DNA from: Henriciella sp.
GTDB taxonomy: Bacteria; Pseudomonadota; Alphaproteobacteria; Caulobacterales; Hyphomonadaceae
DNA: 61,876 bases
Assembly: GCA_002733705.1 (NCBI GenBank)
Contig: NVWP01000035.1
Coordinates: 1-61,876, forward strand
Direction of reading: 5' to 3'
The position numbers and the translations under genes are program-made. The notes under the pieces were generated by a model. It was not told where the DNA came from and made no database searches. It was given only the letters and a program-made list of their open reading frames with translations. Positions 16,068-24,561 of this stretch are shown here, in pieces (positions within the stretch are counted from its first letter, which is position 1; every line of letters starts with the position of its first letter).

Positions 16068-17909
16068 TCAGGCTGCCTCTGACACGATACGGGCAATATC
16101 TTCAGCATAACGCCCCGCCTTTTTCTCGCCCACGCCGCTGATCGCCCGCAATTCATCGGAAGAGCCCGGCCGCTCGGTGGCAATCGCTGCCAGCGTGCGA
16201 TCGTGAAAGATGACATAGGGCGGCACGCCCTTGGCCTTCGCGGTTTCGAGGCGCCAGTCCCGAAGCGCCTCGAACAGGGACTGATCACGTGCCGACAGAT
16301 CGTGCAGGACGGGCGCGGATGCAGACGACCGCCGACGAGCGCTCTTTCTCTGGTTGGGATCGGTGCGCAGCCAGACTTCGCGGTCCCCCTTGAAGAGGGC
16401 GCGGGCGGCCTCCTGGTCGGGCACGGCCAGAACCGGCCGCATCGCATCGCCCGTCTCGGCCAGAAGCCCGGAGAATAGAAGTTCATCGAAGACGGCGTTC
16501 CAGCCCTGTTTGGAGAGGTCCGTTCCAATTCCATATGTTGAGAGCTGTGACAGGTCCTCATCGAAACCGTCGCGCGCCGACCCGGTGAGGTGAACGATCA
16601 GCCGACCGCGGCCGATGCGCTGGCCGCAGCGGATAACGGCCGAGACCGCCATCTGGGCGTAGCGTGTCGCGTCAAAGCCATCGCCTGGTTCGCGCTGACA
16701 ATTGTCGCAGTCGCCGCACGGCTGCACGCCGGCCTCGCCGAAATAGCGCCGCACGGCGGCCCGGCGGCACTCCGTTCCATTAAGGAACGCAAAAAGCTGG
16801 CGCGTCTTGGTGAGCTGGACGCGCTTGACCTCTTCGGCCGCATCGCTCTCCATCGTCCAGCTGATCGAACGGCGCATATCCGCCGGTCCGAAGAGGGCAA
16901 AGGCTTCGGCGGGTTTGCCATCGCGCCCCGCGCGGCCAACCTCCTGCCAGTAAGCCTCGAGCGTCTTCGGCGGGTCGGCATGGATGACAAAGCGGACATC
17001 GGGCTTGTCCACACCCATGCCGAAAGCGACCGTAGCGCACATGACGATTCCGTCTTCCAGCAGGAAGCGGCGCTGGCGCTCGGCCCGCACCTCCGCGTCA
17101 AGGCCTGCATGATAGGCAAGCGCCTTGAGACCGGCGCGCTGCAGGCTTTCAGCAAGACTTTCTGTGGCATCGCGCGTGGCAGCATAGACGATACCGCCTT
17201 CGCCCGGATGCGCCTTCACAAGAGAGATCACCCTGTCGGCGCGCTTTCCGGCTTTCGGCTCTGCGCCAAGGGTGAGGTTGGGCCGGTCGAAACTTGCGAC
17301 GTGAACGGAGGGGGCTGTGAGGTCGAGTTCGTGGAGGATATCGTCGCGCGTGCGCTCATCGGCGGTCGCCGTGACAGCGATGCGCGGCACGCCTGGGAAC
17401 AGCTGCTTCAGCCGGCTAAGGGCCCGGTAGTCGGGGCGGAAATCATGGCCCCACTGGCTGACGCAGTGGGCTTCATCAATGGCGATGAGCGAGACATCGA
17501 GACCGGACAGCACATTTCCAAGCCCGCTGCCCAGCGCCTCAGGCGAGACATAGAGCATGTCCATCTCGCCAGCGCGGGCGGCTTCGAGCGCCGCCTGCTT
17601 GTCAGCCGGCGCCATGGAGGAATCGAGCCGCTCGGCGCGCACGCCAAGTGCCTTGAGCGCATCGACCTGGTCGGCCATGAGCGCAATGAGGGGCGAGACG
17701 ACCAGCCCCGTACCTCGCCGGAGAATGGACGGAATCTGGTAACAGAGCGACTTGCCGCCTCCAGTCGGCAGGACAGCAAGGACATCGCGCCCCTGCAGCA
17801 CATCGCTGATGACATCGGCCTGCAGGCCGCGAAACGCATCATATCCATAGACACGTTTCAAAAGGGCGAGGGCGTCGGTCAGTTCTGTGGCTGGGATGGT
17901 TTCGGACAT
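16068..17909 (-). CDS. recQ: ATP-dependent DNA helicase RecQ
   Basis: 613-residue 3'-5' DNA helicase acting in recombination and repair. Walker A is LPTGGGKS, the helicase box II is IDEAHCVSQWGHDFRPDY, motif VI is QEVGRAGRDG. The RecQ zinc site is in the CRRAAVRRYFGE...CGDCDNC stretch, and a HRDC domain is at the C-terminus (SLFEALRDWRLETAKAKGVP). ATG 17909 is preferred, with AGGGAAGG next to it; an upstream TTG at 17945 is also open. Length is normal. Confidence 0.95.
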   Translation of the reverse strand: MSETIPATELTDALALLKRVYGYDAFRGLQADVISDVLQGRDVLAVLPTGGGKSLCYQIPSILRRGTGLVVSPLIALMADQVDALKALGVRAERLDSSMAPADKQAALEAARAGEMDMLYVSPEALGSGLGNVLSGLDVSLIAIDEAHCVSQWGHDFRPDYRALSRLKQLFPGVPRIAVTATADERTRDDILHELDLTAPSVHVASFDRPNLTLGAEPKAGKRADRVISLVKAHPGEGGIVYAATRDATESLAESLQRAGLKALAYHAGLDAEVRAERQRRFLLEDGIVMCATVAFGMGVDKPDVRFVIHADPPKTLEAYWQEVGRAGRDGKPAEAFALFGPADMRRSISWTMESDAAEEVKRVQLTKTRQLFAFLNGTECRRAAVRRYFGEAGVQPCGDCDNCQREPGDGFDATRYAQMAVSAVIRCGQRIGRGRLIVHLTGSARDGFDEDLSQLSTYGIGTDLSKQGWNAVFDELLFSGLLAETGDAMRPVLAVPDQEAARALFKGDREVWLRTDPNQRKSARRRSSASAPVLHDLSARDQSLFEALRDWRLETAKAKGVPPYVIFHDRTLAAIATERPGSSDELRAISGVGEKKAGRYAEDIARIVSEAA

Positions 17910-17969
17910 CCCTTCCCTATCAGCGGAGTCGCCCCATCCCAGCAAGACGGCAGGGGCGGTTCGACCGGT

Positions 17970-18626
17970 CTAGAAGATGTATTCCAGAAGCCGGTCGCGC
18001 GAATTGGCGTGCACCCATTTGCCGCCGGCCTCCTCAACCAGGGCCTGCCACTCTTCGAGACGCCGGAAATAGGCGTCCGGGTCTGAGGCTTCACGATCTG
18101 AACGGGTCACATTGGTCACGACGACCGTAATGCCTTCAAGATCCAGCGAAAGCTCGCTCGTATCGCAATCGGGCGAGACATCTTCGACAAGATCGGAATG
18201 CACCACGATAATGCGCTTACCCTGATCCGATTGCTCAAGCTCCGAGGCGGCATAGCGAAGCCCCCCGCGGATGTCCGTCCAGTCCGTCGCGTCCACCTGC
18301 TCCCCATAGGTTTCGAGGCTTCTGAAGACGTCCTGTTTGGCAAGAGCGGCCTGGCTCGGCGTACCGGGAAGGGTCCGGCGCACGATGAGGCTGTTGTCGG
18401 AAAAGCTGCACGAGCCGATCTCGCCAAAGGCAAACATGTCATTGGAATTGAGTTTGGAGGTGAGGAGTTTTGCCGTCATGATCGCATCCGGCACTTCGCG
18501 CACATAGGTGCCCGAGACATCGACCAGCATGAACACCGCCTTTGAATTGGAGGTGATCGCGCCGCAGGCCGCGACCGATACCAGCACCGCGAGCGACGCA
18601 AGTCTCTTCAGCGCCGACGAAATCAT
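17970..18626 (-). CDS. vWA-like lipoprotein, function unknown
   Basis: 218-residue protein with a lipoprotein signal peptide (VSVAACG, Cys21 the likely lipid site). A von Willebrand A-like domain begins at once: FMLVDVSGTY gives the DxSxT form of the metal-ion-dependent adhesion site, TDIRGGLRYA the second loop, and VVHSDLVED the third strand. It would sit on the periplasmic side of a membrane and bind a partner through a metal. Its start overlaps the stop of the upstream membrane protein gene (ATGA), so the two are co-translated. The partner may be the ligand. No specific family recognised. Confidence 0.72.
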   Translation of the reverse strand: MISSALKRLASLAVLVSVAACGAITSNSKAVFMLVDVSGTYVREVPDAIMTAKLLTSKLNSNDMFAFGEIGSCSFSDNSLIVRRTLPGTPSQAALAKQDVFRSLETYGEQVDATDWTDIRGGLRYAASELEQSDQGKRIIVVHSDLVEDVSPDCDTSELSLDLEGITVVVTNVTRSDREASDPDAYFRRLEEWQALVEEAGGKWVHANSRDRLLEYIF

Positions 18627-20005
18627 GCCGCCCCCTCAGCCTTCCTGCGGGCCGGCCGCCGGACGCGGCGGACCATGCCTTCGATCACCAGCGGCAGGAA
18701 GATGAGAAGGTCGTAGACGCGCAGCACAAACAAACCAAGCGCCTTGAGTATGGTCGCCAGCGTCGCGAAAATGAAGGCGAGAAAGATCATCACCTGATGG
18801 AGAACCAGCCTCAGGATGAAGACGAAATTCTGGATGACCGTTTCAAGCGGGATCGCGGCAATTGCGAGCAGCCACGGGATCAGCACGGCCAGCACCATCT
18901 GCGCGATCATCGTGAGGGAAACGCCGCTGCTGTCCTGCGTCGCCTCCGCCCCCTCGCCGAGGGCCATGCGCGTTGTTTCCTGATCGATCTGGATCAGCAC
19001 TTCGCGCTGGATCGCCAGGATCGCCTCAAAGAAGGAAAACGCCGCGAGGAAGGCGATCGCGGCATAGAGAAGGATACGTTTGGGCAGGCGTGGCAAGGTC
19101 GAGATCAGCGTGATCCTGGTAATACCAGCCGCATCCATGAGGACAATACCCGCCACCGCTTCAAGGAAGATAACCACGAGCGCAGCCGCCGTCGGCAGGT
19201 CGACGCCCATGACCTGAAGGTCGTCGCCGACAATCTCGGCCATGGGGCGCTGGATCAGGAAGAAATTAAGAAAGACGCCTGTCAGCGCCACGCTCATCAC
19301 CAGAAGCGCGAGCAGCCACGGAATGAGGATGGACTGGCGCTGTGCGGCAGCCCGGCGCGCTTCATAGTCAGGGTGAATGCAGGCCTCGAAGGTCACGAGA
19401 TCCTCATTGATCCTTTTCGCCGAGCGTTCGAGTTCCGTCGAGATCGAGCGCAGCCGCGCTGTATTCTCTGCCATGGGTTTCAATTCGGAACGCAGGGCGT
19501 TGATCTGTGGGCGAAGCGGGGTGAGCTCTTCCTTTACCGCTCTGCGCACATCAGACACCGCACTGGTCAGCTTCGACTTCGACCGGCTGAAGCTGTTCTC
19601 ATCCATGCGTGCACGCACGGTCTGGAGGGTTTGCTCGTCGAGATCCACCGCCCGGAAAGCCTCGATCGTCGCATCGAGTTCTGCGCGGCTGGTCTCGAGC
19701 CGGTCCACGATGCCGCTGGCCCGCCTGTCGATTTCGGGGGCCCGCTTTTCAAGCTTCAGCTCCTGGCTGATCATCTTCTGCTCAAGCGTCTCGGCGGTGT
19801 GGGCCGCCACAAGCTCTATATAGCGTTCATAGACCGCATTTCCGGCCGCTTCGAGCCGGCGGGCGACATCCCGCAGCACATAGGCAAGACCGAAAAAGAC
19901 ACTACGAAACAGCCCATGCAGATAGGGCCGCGCGATATAGAGCAGCACAATCACGCCCGCGATGAGCAGCCAAAGTTGCCAGTCAGTCCATGTCAGCCCG
20001 AACAT
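18623..20005 (-). CDS. membrane protein with coiled coil, function unknown
   Basis: 460 residues. One N-terminal transmembrane helix (WLLIAGVIVLLYIARPYL) is followed by a long charged helical region (about residues 45-215, rich in Glu, Arg and Leu heptads) that should form a coiled coil. About six further transmembrane helices follow, with a basic C-terminal tail (RRVRRPARRK). I do not recognise a family. The next gene, a vWA-like lipoprotein, overlaps it by 4 bases. Together they look like a membrane complex with an exported metal-binding partner. Confidence 0.72.
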   Translation of the reverse strand: MFGLTWTDWQLWLLIAGVIVLLYIARPYLHGLFRSVFFGLAYVLRDVARRLEAAGNAVYERYIELVAAHTAETLEQKMISQELKLEKRAPEIDRRASGIVDRLETSRAELDATIEAFRAVDLDEQTLQTVRARMDENSFSRSKSKLTSAVSDVRRAVKEELTPLRPQINALRSELKPMAENTARLRSISTELERSAKRINEDLVTFEACIHPDYEARRAAAQRQSILIPWLLALLVMSVALTGVFLNFFLIQRPMAEIVGDDLQVMGVDLPTAAALVVIFLEAVAGIVLMDAAGITRITLISTLPRLPKRILLYAAIAFLAAFSFFEAILAIQREVLIQIDQETTRMALGEGAEATQDSSGVSLTMIAQMVLAVLIPWLLAIAAIPLETVIQNFVFILRLVLHQVMIFLAFIFATLATILKALGLFVLRVYDLLIFLPLVIEGMVRRVRRPARRKAEGAA

Positions 20006-20060
20006 GCAGAGGCCGCTCCAGTCTTCGTCCGTCCATTCCCGGTTAAAATACCGTTAAGGA

Positions 20061-20990
20061 TCAATGAGGCGAAGGCAAGGCGGCTCGCCTGTCAGGCGCA
20101 GTGATCGCGGCAAGTGCGTCCACCATGAAGCTGTGCCGCCGTGCCACCGCGCCAGCATCCTTCTCATAGCCGCCACCAAGCACACCGACGAGCGGAACAG
20201 CGCGCGAGCGGCACGCCTCCGCCACTCTGCGGTCACGCTCACGAAGGCCGTCATCGGTCAGCCGGAGCAAGCCGAGCCTGTCATCGGCATGCGGGTCCAC
20301 CCCGGCATTGTAAAAGACAAGGTCCGGCTCGCTTCGCGCGAAGACCTGATCGACCAGACCCGTCAGGGCTTTGAGATAGGCGGCATCGCCTTCGCCCTTT
20401 GCCAGACCGACATCGAGGTCGGAAGGCGGCTTTTCACGCGGCCAGTTGTCCTCGCAATGCAGCGAGGCGGTGAAGACGCTGCTGTCGCCTGTGAAGATGC
20501 TTGCCGTCCCGTCCCCATGATGCACATCGCAATCGATGATCGCGATCTTGCGGGCCAGCCCCTCCGCCTGCATGGCCCGCGCAGCCACAGCGACATCATT
20601 GAAGACGCAAAAACCGGCCCCGCTTTCATAGTTTGCGTGATGACTGCCCCCGGCAAGGGAAACAGCCGCGCCCTCCTGAAGCGCAAGACGCGCTGCCAGG
20701 CAGGTGCCGCCGACAGAGGCCCGCGTCCTTGCCGCGATGGCCGGGGTCATTTCGAAACCGATCCGGCGCGCTGTCCTGGCATCGACCGAAGAGGTCAGCA
20801 CAGCGGTGACATAGGCCGGGTCATGGGCAAGGTGCAGCCAGCGCTCCGGTGCATGCGCAGGCACAGCAAACCTCTCGCCCCGCTCGCGCAACAAGGTGGC
20901 CAGAAGTGAGTATTTACGCATCGGGAAGCGGTGACCGTCCGGCACACTCTCGGCGTCATAGTCAGGATGATGGACAATTGGCAGCGCCAT
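20061..20990 (-). CDS. histone deacetylase-family (acetoin utilisation/acetylpolyamine-type) amidohydrolase
   Basis: 309 residues from ATG 20990 (MALPIVHHPDY). Zinc-hydrolase motifs of the arginase/deacetylase fold are present: GGSHHANYESGAGFCVFNDVA (tandem His and Asp), DCDVHHGDGT (Asp-His zinc ligands) and NAGVDPHADDRLG (third ligand). It would remove acetyl groups from lysine or polyamines. An open frame extends upstream to 21161 but the family start fits ATG 20990. No good Shine-Dalgarno is visible there, so leaderless translation is possible. Confidence 0.88.
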   Translation of the reverse strand: MALPIVHHPDYDAESVPDGHRFPMRKYSLLATLLRERGERFAVPAHAPERWLHLAHDPAYVTAVLTSSVDARTARRIGFEMTPAIAARTRASVGGTCLAARLALQEGAAVSLAGGSHHANYESGAGFCVFNDVAVAARAMQAEGLARKIAIIDCDVHHGDGTASIFTGDSSVFTASLHCEDNWPREKPPSDLDVGLAKGEGDAAYLKALTGLVDQVFARSEPDLVFYNAGVDPHADDRLGLLRLTDDGLRERDRRVAEACRSRAVPLVGVLGGGYEKDAGAVARRHSFMVDALAAITAPDRRAALPSPH

Positions 20991-21054
20991 GAATGGGTGA
21001 GATGTCGGCGGGCGCCCGATTGTCAAGCTGGCGCGCGCGCCATAAGCCGCTCGC

Positions 21055-22383
21055 ATGGCTGATACCGCTCTCACCCGATCAAAGGTTCTCGCGCTCGCCG
21101 TGCCTGTCATGCTTGCGCAGGCGGCGACAGCCTCGACGGGTATCGTCGATACGGCGGTCATGGGGCTCTATGGCACCAAGTTCGACCTTGGGGCAGTCGG
21201 CGTGGCCGCCGTCGTCATGAACTTTCTCTACTGGGCCTTCGGTTTCCTGCGCATGTCGACCACGGGTCTCTCCGCCCAGGCGAATGGCAGCGGCGACCGG
21301 CTGGAAGTCCAGACCGTGCTTCAACGCGCGCTTCTGCTTGGCGGTGCCCTAGGCCTGACGATCCTCATTCTCTCGCCGCTTCTGAGGCTCGCCATCTTCC
21401 AGCCCTTCGAGGCGGGCAGCGAAGTAAAGACGCTGGCGAAAGCGTATTTCGATGCACGGGTCTGGGGCGCACCTGCCGTTCTCATGGGCTATGGCATCAC
21501 CGGCTGGCTGCTCGGCACCGGACGTACAGGTCAGCTTCTGGCGTTCCAGATCGTGATGAACGGCACCAATGGCGTGCTCGATATCTGGTTCGTTGCCGGC
21601 CTGGGCTGGGGGCCGGCGGGCATTGGCGCCGGGACGGCGATTGCCGAATGGGTCGCCCTCGCCTTCGGTCTTGTCCTCGTCCGCAAAGGCTTCACGCGTT
21701 CTGGGGCCCTGTTTGACCGGGAGCGCCTGGGCGCCCTGATCAATGCCAATCGCGACATACTGATCCGGACCCTCGCGCTTCTTTTCTGTTTTGCATGGTT
21801 CGTGAATTCGGGCGCAAGCCTCGGTACGGCGACCCTGGCAGGCAATGAAGTCCTGCTGCAGTTCGTCAGCGTATCGGCCTTCGTGCTGGATGGTTTCGCC
21901 TTTGTCGCCGAAAAGGAAATCGGAGAAGCCTATGGGGCCCGCAGCCGCGCGCGGCTGGTGCGCGCCATGCGGCTAACCAGCGAGATCGCGGCTGGCTTCG
22001 CCGTGGTCATCGCGCTCGCCTATTTCTTCGGCGGGGGCTGGATCATTGCGAATTTTGTGGCCGACGAAGAAGCCCGTGCCGTCGCGCTTACCTATCTGCC
22101 CTATTGCGCCGCTGTGCCGGTTGTCGGACTGGCCTGCTGGCAACTGGACGGCTTTTTTCTCGGCGCCACGCAGGGCAAGGCGCTTCGCAATGCCGGTGTT
22201 CTCGCCGCGCTCCTCTATGTCGGAACGGACGTTCTTTTGAAGGCGCAGTTTGCCAATAGCGGTGTCTGGATCGCCTTCCTCAGTATGTATGTCTGGCGCG
22301 CCGCCGGTCTTGGCCTCTACCTTCCTTCCATGCTCGCCAGGGTCAGCGAGAGTCAGCGCCCACAGCCTGCTCGACAGACGTAA
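21055..22383 (+). CDS. MATE-family efflux transporter (DinF-like)
   Basis: 442 residues with about 12 transmembrane helices in two homologous halves. N-terminal motif LAVPVMLAQAATASTGIVDTAVMG and NGTNGVLDIWFVAGLGWGPAGIGAGTAIAEW (helices 5-6) fit the DinF branch. It would export cationic drugs or toxic compounds using Na+ or H+. Divergent from the HDAC-like gene; its last 41 bases overlap the convergent pyrD gene. Confidence 0.88.
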   Translation: MADTALTRSKVLALAVPVMLAQAATASTGIVDTAVMGLYGTKFDLGAVGVAAVVMNFLYWAFGFLRMSTTGLSAQANGSGDRLEVQTVLQRALLLGGALGLTILILSPLLRLAIFQPFEAGSEVKTLAKAYFDARVWGAPAVLMGYGITGWLLGTGRTGQLLAFQIVMNGTNGVLDIWFVAGLGWGPAGIGAGTAIAEWVALAFGLVLVRKGFTRSGALFDRERLGALINANRDILIRTLALLFCFAWFVNSGASLGTATLAGNEVLLQFVSVSAFVLDGFAFVAEKEIGEAYGARSRARLVRAMRLTSEIAAGFAVVIALAYFFGGGWIIANFVADEEARAVALTYLPYCAAVPVVGLACWQLDGFFLGATQGKALRNAGVLAALLYVGTDVLLKAQFANSGVWIAFLSMYVWRAAGLGLYLPSMLARVSESQRPQPARQT

Positions 22384-23434
22384 ACCCGTCGGCATGCAGG
22401 CGCGCGGCAAGGTCCCTGTTGATCTCAGCGACCAGACCGGGCCCGTGATAGACGAGCGCGGAGTACAGCTGCACGGCATGGGCCCCGGCGCGGATTTTGC
22501 GATAGGCATCATCGCCGCTCGATATGCCACCCGCCCCGATGAGGTCGAACTCTCCCAGAATTTCCCGCGCGAAGGCGCGCAGCACCTGCGTGGAAGGCGC
22601 GAGAAGCGGCGCACCGGAGAGACCGCCCGTCTCGCTCTTATGCTCGCTCTTCAGGGTCTCCGGGCGCTCCAGCGTCGTATTGGAGATAATGAGACCCGAC
22701 AGCCATTTGCCGTGTGCGCGCAAAACCGCGATGATATCGCTGATCGCCCTCTCATCGAGGTCCGGGGCGAGTTTCAGGAAGACAGGCTTGCGGGCTGCCT
22801 CTGCGCCCTCAGCCAGGCCAGCATGCGCCTTTTCCACCGAATGGCCGCAGCGCGACAGCAGCTCTTCCAGCGCCCCCTTGTCCTGCAGGCCCCGCAGGCC
22901 CGGCGTATTCGGCGAAGATATGTTGATGGTGATATAGCCCGCATATGGATACACGGCCGCGATACCGGTTTCGTAATCGCCGATCCGGTCCTCGCTATCC
23001 TTGTTTGCGCCAACATTGGCCCCGACGGGCGAAGAAGCGCGCGCAGCATGGCGCAAGCGTGCGGTGAAGACCTCCAGGCCTTCATTATTAAAGCCCATCC
23101 GGTTGATGACCGCCTTGTCCTCACTCAGGCGGAAGAGGCGCGGTCTTGCGTTTCCTTCCTGCGGGCGCGGCGTAACCGTACCGCATTCGACAAAGCCAAA
23201 GCCGAAATGCGACATGGCCGTGAAGACGTCGGCATTCTTGTCGAAGCCGGCCGCAAGCCCCACGGGATTGGCAAGTCTGAGCTTCGCATTGGGCAGGGTG
23301 ACAGGCGTATTCCAGCGTTTTGGATTGATGCGGGGAACACCGATGCCCGTCTTCAGCGCCTTGATTGTCGCCTTGTGGGCCGTTTCCGGCGGCATGGATC
23401 TGAAGAGACGCGTCCCGAGCGCAGAAAGAGCCAT
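22343..23434 (-). CDS. pyrD: dihydroorotate dehydrogenase, class 2 (quinone-linked)
   Basis: 363-residue FMN enzyme of pyrimidine synthesis, membrane-attached by its N-terminal helix (LFRSMPPETAHKATIKALK). FMN and substrate motifs are PVGLAAGFDKNADV, NISSPNTPGLRGLQ (the catalytic Ser lies in this loop region) and GLIISNTTLERP. The C-terminus has LIGAGGISSGDDAYRKIRAGA. Its ATG follows directly on the stop codon of the upstream DUF952 gene (TAGATG), indicating translational coupling. Confidence 0.95.
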   Translation of the reverse strand: MALSALGTRLFRSMPPETAHKATIKALKTGIGVPRINPKRWNTPVTLPNAKLRLANPVGLAAGFDKNADVFTAMSHFGFGFVECGTVTPRPQEGNARPRLFRLSEDKAVINRMGFNNEGLEVFTARLRHAARASSPVGANVGANKDSEDRIGDYETGIAAVYPYAGYITINISSPNTPGLRGLQDKGALEELLSRCGHSVEKAHAGLAEGAEAARKPVFLKLAPDLDERAISDIIAVLRAHGKWLSGLIISNTTLERPETLKSEHKSETGGLSGAPLLAPSTQVLRAFAREILGEFDLIGAGGISSGDDAYRKIRAGAHAVQLYSALVYHGPGLVAEINRDLAARLHADGFTSVEQAVGADSR

Positions 23435-23785
23435 CTAACGGATCTCCTCCGGCAGGACGGGGTTGCCGTCATTATCGGTCTCCAACGTCCACTGTTTCTG
23501 CGCATCGGACAGACGCAGCGTGCCATAGAGGTGCGGGAAGAGGTCACCACCGCGCGATTCCTCCCACTTTACATTGCCGCCCAGGCGCTCGGCCGAAAAC
23601 TCATAGAGGCGCACACCATGCTGCCCGGCATAGTGCAGGCGGAGTGTTTCGGCGACCTGATCGCCGGATGAGAGGTGGACATAGCCATCACGGGCATCGA
23701 GGTCGGTATCTGTATGGCCGTGCTCCCGGGCGCGGGCGTCGTCCTGGGCGCTGAGGATCTTGTAGACAGGTGTATCGAGCATCAT
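23435..23785 (-). CDS. DUF952-family protein
   Basis: 116-residue soluble protein with the DUF952 pattern: VYKILSAQDD at the start, DGYVHLSSGDQVAETLRLHYAG in the middle and GDLFPHLYGTL near the end. The family has a compact fold related to ADP-ribosyl-transferase-like proteins; function is unknown. The gene lies directly upstream of pyrD with touching stop and start codons. Two tandem ATGs are possible starts (23785 or 23782). Confidence 0.85.
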   Translation of the reverse strand: MMLDTPVYKILSAQDDARAREHGHTDTDLDARDGYVHLSSGDQVAETLRLHYAGQHGVRLYEFSAERLGGNVKWEESRGGDLFPHLYGTLRLSDAQKQWTLETDNDGNPVLPEEIR

Positions 23786-23841
23786 GGAGGCGGTCTTACA
23801 GGCTTTGGCGCGCCCGGCAAGATGACAGGGTTGCTGGGTTT

Positions 23842-23862
23842 ATTTTCCTATGTTAGGAAAAT
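23842..23862. promoter_or_regulatory. palindromic operator candidate upstream of the S24 regulator
   Basis: Perfect inverted repeat of 9-bp arms ATTTTCCTA and TAGGAAAAT with a TGT spacer. It ends about 25 bases upstream of the S24/HTH gene start. Arm length and position suit an autoregulatory repressor site. The half site TTTTCCTA also occurs near the dps promoter (26270-26277). Confidence 0.6.
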
Positions 23863-23887
23863 TAAACGAAATCTGGAGACAAGCGCG

Positions 23888-24505
23888 ATGCGTCACGGCG
23901 ATGTCTGGAAAGGCATAGACCTTCTGGCCGAAAAGAATGGCCTCAGCGCATCCGGCCTTGCGCGGCTCGCCGGTCTCGACCCGACCAGTTTCAACCCGTC
24001 AAAACGCCAGGCCAAGGATGGCCGTCCGCGCTGGCCGTCCAGCGAGAGCATTGCCCGGGCGCTGGAAGCCGTCGGGGCGGGCATGGATGATTTTGCCGCG
24101 CTCATCGAAGGCCGGCGCGGGGCGAGCGCCCCCCTTATCGGTCTGGCCCAGGCGGGCGCCGACGGCTTCTTCGACGATGGCGGCTTTCCCATGGGCGGCG
24201 GCTGGGACGAGGTGCGTTTTCCCGGTCTGGGCGGGGAGTCCGTCTATGCGCTGGAAATCACGGGCGACAGTATGGAGCCAGCCTATCGCGAAGGCGACCG
24301 CATCATCGTTGCGCCGGGCGCGCAGGTGCGCAAGGGCGACCGTGTCGTCGCCAAGACAAGCGATGGGGAGGTGATGGCAAAGGTGCTTGGCCGTCAGACA
24401 GAAACGCAGATCGAGCTCATCTCGCTCAATCCCGACCACCCCGTCCGCACCTTCAAACCCTCGCAGATTATCTGGATCGCGCGCATCCTCTGGGTCAGCC
24501 AGTAA
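23888..24505 (+). CDS. phage-repressor-like HTH protein with S24/LexA-type peptidase domain
   Basis: 205 residues from ATG 23888 (GGAGAC upstream). The N-terminal XRE-type HTH is NGLSASGLARLAGLDPTSFNPS. The C-terminal S24 domain has the Ser nucleophile in ITGDSMEPAYREGD and the Lys in DRVVAK, with a possible Ala-Gly self-cleavage site in LAQAGADG. It could be a DNA-damage- or stress-sensitive repressor that cleaves itself. A strong palindrome immediately upstream is its probable operator. No prophage genes are nearby, so it appears to be a chromosomal regulator. Confidence 0.87.
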   Translation: MRHGDVWKGIDLLAEKNGLSASGLARLAGLDPTSFNPSKRQAKDGRPRWPSSESIARALEAVGAGMDDFAALIEGRRGASAPLIGLAQAGADGFFDDGGFPMGGGWDEVRFPGLGGESVYALEITGDSMEPAYREGDRIIVAPGAQVRKGDRVVAKTSDGEVMAKVLGRQTETQIELISLNPDHPVRTFKPSQIIWIARILWVSQ

Positions 24506-24561
24506 GCACTGCAGCATTCGCATCTGCAGCACATAATCCGCTTGCCCTGACAACATGACAC

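Noticed and set aside
16590-18086. Long open frame on the plus strand opposite recQ
   Set aside because: Antisense shadow of recQ: RecQ motifs, codon use and neighbours all support the minus strand.
23675-23887. Longer start of the S24 regulator
   Set aside because: The upstream frame is antisense to DUF952 and would run across the palindromic operator; ATG 23888 with a GGAGAC ribosome site is preferred.
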